Origin: Bacillota bacterium
GTDB lineage: Bacteria; Bacillota; Sulfobacillia; JAJZYS01; JAJYTV01
Assembly: GCA_021793645.1 (NCBI GenBank)
Contig: JAJYSJ010000007.1
Span: 1-64,000 of the forward strand
DNA length: 64,000 nucleotides
Reading direction: 5' to 3'
Made by a program: the position numbers and the translations under genes. The notes under the pieces were generated by a model. The model saw only the letters and a list, made by a program, of their open reading frames with translations, ran no database searches and was not told the DNA's origin. Positions 61,514-64,000 of this stretch are shown piece by piece (positions within the stretch are counted from its first letter, which is position 1; each line of letters opens with the position of its first letter).

Positions 61514-61840
61514 ATGAGCTTGTTCGAGACAAGGCAACAGGTGCGTGGACAGAGGCTCTGGGCCAGGGTGATCCGGTACATCGACAGGGTCCTCCTGGTG
61601 CTTCTCGCCTTCCGCTTTGTGTTGGCCGTCTTGGCGGCGAATCCCGCCAACGTGTTTGCGAACTTCGTCTATAGCGTGTCCACACCGTTCGTCGCACCGT
61701 TCTTCACGCTGTTCGGCTACCACGTGGCGTACGGCGTCTCGCGCATGGAGCTCTTCACGCTTGTTGCGATGGCCGTGTACTGGCTGATCGGCTTGGGACT
61801 CGTGCGGCTCGTGCTGATCACCCGGCCCGAACGCAGGTAG
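61514..61840 (+). CDS. YggT-like small membrane protein
   Basis: Protein of 108 residues with two or three hydrophobic segments: VLLVLLAFRFVLAVLAANPA, a middle stretch with STPFVAPFFTLFG, and TLVAMAVYWLIGLGLVRLVL. The VSTPFVAPF pattern resembles the (V/I)TEPLLxP signature of YggT proteins. ATG 61514 follows TAGGGGTG; ATG 61487 lacks a ribosome site. It is separated from ftsY by about 115 bases of non-coding DNA. Function unknown. Confidence 0.7.
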   Translation: MSLFETRQQVRGQRLWARVIRYIDRVLLVLLAFRFVLAVLAANPANVFANFVYSVSTPFVAPFFTLFGYHVAYGVSRMELFTLVAMAVYWLIGLGLVRLVLITRPERR

Positions 61841-61992
61841 GAACCGAAGCGAAGGTCTGGAAGCGGGCCCCACAGCCTTCCGTCATGAGGTGCAACCCTC
61901 TCACCCACACACGCCCGAAACACGCCAGTCCCCAACCACCGTCAGGCAGCCGGACACCTACTTTCGAAATTTGGGTTTAACACAATACAAGT
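61841..61992. other. Flank between the YggT-like gene and the CRISPR array
   Basis: No gene is seen. The last 30 bases before the first repeat are AT-rich (around TTTCGAAATTTGGG, 61962-61975), in contrast to their surroundings. Repeat degeneracy suggests this is the distal flank rather than the leader. Confidence 0.45.
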
Positions 61993-64000
61993 CCTTCAAT
62001 GGGGCCGCGGCTGGAACGCCGCGGGCGGAAAACTTAGCGATACGATCTATTACTAAAACCCGTAAGGCTTCAATGGGGCCGCGGCTGGAACGCCGCGGGC
62101 GGCGGGCCGCGTGCTCTCATGGGTCACGCGCGACGGGGGCAGCTTCAATGGGGCCGCAGGGTACGCAATGCTTCAATGGGGCCGCGGCTGGAACGCTGCG
62201 GGCGGCTCCTACTTCAACCAGGACTCACTCGACATCACAGCGCTTCAATGGGGCCGCGGCTGGAACGCCGCGGGCGGTCGACGTAGAGGTTTCCGGCGGC
62301 CGCGAACGGCCACGGGCTTCAATGGGGCCGCGGCTGGAACGCCGCGGGCGGTCCGGCAGATGAGAGGCCTCGAACGCCCAGAGCACCACGCTTCAATGGG
62401 GCCGCGGCTGGAACGCCGCGGGCGGTTCGGGTAGCCGATGGCGTTCTTGATGTGGCCGCCAGCGCTTCAATGGGGCCGCGGCTGGAACGCCGCGGGCGGA
62501 GCTGATCGCGACCTACGAGCGTCCGCAGGTTTCCTAGCTTCAATGGGGCCGCGGCTGGAACGCCGCGGGCGGCGCCGCGATCCGCGAGGGCATCCCGGCG
62601 CAGGAACTCGCGCTTCAATGGGGCCGCGGCTGGAACGCCGCGGGCGGAAGGAGCGCATTCGCGAACTGATCGCGCGCAACACGGCTTCAATGGGGCCGCG
62701 GCTGGAACGCCGCGGGCGGTGGCCCCTGCCGGCTAGATTAGCCCTGCCTGTTAGAGCTTCAATGGGGCCGCGGCTGGAACGCCGCGGGCGGCGACGTTGC
62801 GAGGCCACAGCGGACTTCCATTTGTGGTGCTTCAATGGGGCCGCGGCTGGAACGCCGCGGGCGGGTCGCGGGTTCGGCCACGCGGTCGCAAGCGGCTTCC
62901 TGCTTCAATGGGGCCGCGGCTGGAACGCCGCGGGCGGGAGAACGCCTCTGCGGGACCCGTCAGCCACGTCCAGCGCTTCAATGGGACCGCCCGCGGCTGG
63001 AACGCCGCGGGCGGTCCCAGACTAAGCACTGCGCCCTGCGAACCTAGAGGCTTCAATGGGGCCGCGGCTGGAACGCCGCGGGCGGCCACACGTTCCACCC
63101 GAACAGGTGAAACTCTCCTGCGCTTCAATGGGGCCGCGGCTGGAACGCCGCGGGCGGGCACACCCGGTGCAACCTTCCCACGAGGATTGGTCGCTTCAAT
63201 GGGGCCGCGGCTGGAACGCCGCGGGCGGTGGGCAGCGGCGGCCAAGCTGTCGGGGATCCGCGGATCGGCTACGCTTCAATGGGGCCGCGGCTGGAACGCC
63301 GCGGGCGGCACGAAGACCGAATGGGTGATCGAGGAGAACGAGAAGGGGCTTCAATGGGGCCGCGGCTGGAACGCCGCGGGCGGGGGCGCCTTGGCTAAAC
63401 GAGTGGCCCACGCGGGGAGTCGAGCTTCAATGGGGCCGCGGCTGGAACGCCGCGGGCGGGGTTCTCGGGGATGCGTTTGTTGGCCGCCCCGTCACCGCTT
63501 CAATGGGGCCGCGGCTGGAACGCCGCGGGCGGCTTCTCCCCGGCAAGGACAGCCTCCTATTCCAGATCAAGCTTCAATGGGGCCGCGGCTGGAACGCCGC
63601 GGGCGGTACCGGGATTGGCACAGTAGTCAGTTCTATTCTTGGGCTTCAATGGGGCCGCGGCTGGAACGCCGCGGGCGGTGCCGTCCTGGCGGGCGATGTG
63701 CCATTCGCGCACAGAGGGCTTCAATGGGGCCGCGGCTGGAACGCCGCGGGCGGCGGCTCAGACGGTCGGTATCGGCGGCGTCGACTCGGGGCTTCAATGG
63801 GGCCGCGGCTGGAACGCCGCGGGCGGCGGGCACGGTGCGCGTGCGAAGGGCCCTCGTGCCGGTGCTTCAATGGGGCCGCGGCTGGAACGCCGCGGGCGGC
63901 GGGCACGGTGCGCGTGCGAAGGGCCCTCGTGCCGGTGCTTCAATGGGGCCGCGGCTGGAACGCCGCGGGCGGGGCGAGTCCACGCGGAGATGCGATAGCG
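61993..64000 (-). CRISPR. CRISPR array, 27 complete repeats plus one truncated, running off the right edge
   Basis: The repeat, 36 bases on the + strand, starts GCTTCAATGGGGCCGC and ends TGGAACGCCGCGGGCGG; inner arms CCGCGGC and GCCGCGG form a 7-bp stem around TGGAAC. Spacers are 35-44 bases, mostly 36-39. Repeats begin at 61993, 62067, 62142 (truncated), 62170, 62242, 62316, 62390, 62464 and on at about 73-base steps to 63937. On the minus strand the repeat ends CCCCATTGAAGC, like the ATTGAAAC 3' end that yields many crRNA handles. The first repeat differs at that end (GC to CC on the + strand). Minus-strand transcription from a leader beyond the right edge is therefore inferred. No cas gene is in the window. 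Confidence 0.97.

Noticed and set aside
61841-61992. AT-rich patch left of the array as a CRISPR leader
   Set aside because: Repeat degeneracy at this end and the ATTGAAGC end of the minus-strand repeat point to the distal side; the patch is also very short.
61890-63998. Frames within the CRISPR array on both strands
   Set aside because: They encode only repeated residues from the 36-base repeats and have no coding character.

Overview
The window is chromosomal DNA of a GC-rich, endospore-forming member of the Bacillota. Four things support this. It has sporulation genes: spoVM, the germination protease gene gpr and two alpha/beta-type small acid-soluble spore protein genes. It has Firmicute-type regulators: a T-box leader in front of trp, FapR, RemA and a PASTA-domain PrkC kinase. 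Its gene orders are those known from Bacillus: prpC-prkC-rsgA-rpe-spoVM with rpmB convergent, fapR-plsX-fabD-fabG-acpP-fabF-rnc with smc-ftsY close behind, rpoZ-coaBC-priA-def-fmt-rsmB, and trpEGDCFBA. GTG and TTG starts are frequent, and CTG starts are likely for smc and rlmN. No species is claimed; the sequence would fit the Alicyclobacillaceae or another thermophilic, GC-rich spore-forming lineage.

Layout. 1-1661: right end of an integrated element carrying a large serine recombinase, inserted at the phosphorylation motif of a Ca2+-type P-ATPase gene whose 3' part runs to 3349. 3331-5366: lysine/peptidoglycan genes dapF and dapL. 5363-12047: remA, rpoZ, coaBC, priA, def, fmt, rsmB. 12155-18457: msrA, rlmN, the PP2C/PASTA-kinase pair, rsgA, rpe, a 39-codon spoVM, and rpmB on the other strand. 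18567-22384: an octanoyl/lipoyl transferase-family gene, then a cobalamin riboswitch and a btuFCD B12 uptake operon. 22390-31363: T-box-controlled trpEGDCFBA followed by aroF and aroA, a chorismate-to-tryptophan unit. 31506-42225: mixed metabolic and spore genes (M20 peptidase, APC permease, MOSC protein, gpr, a GntR/DUF1648 pair, nitronate monooxygenase-like protein, rhodanese, two SASPs, DUF441, MFS). 42290-47699: phosphosulfolactate synthase, rsmD, coaD, a patatin, a PDZ-Lon protease, a Gln/Ser/Gly-rich protein, yceD, rpmF. 47784-53268: the FapR fatty-acid operon through rnc. 53237-57186: a putative regulator, hutU and a permease, lying between rnc and smc. 57255-61840: smc, ftsY and a YggT-like membrane protein. 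61993 to the right edge: a long CRISPR array with 27 complete 36-bp-class repeats and one truncated repeat; no cas gene is visible.

The genes are tightly packed and mostly read on the + strand. Many consecutive genes overlap by 1-4 bases, so translational coupling is the rule. The points most worth a second look are the element that splits the P-ATPase gene exactly at its KTGTLT motif, a CRISPR repeat that appears to have been rewritten into a perfect palindrome by template switching, degenerate repeats that mark the left end of the array as distal, the short spoVM gene, the CTG starts, and an unknown low-complexity protein next to yceD.
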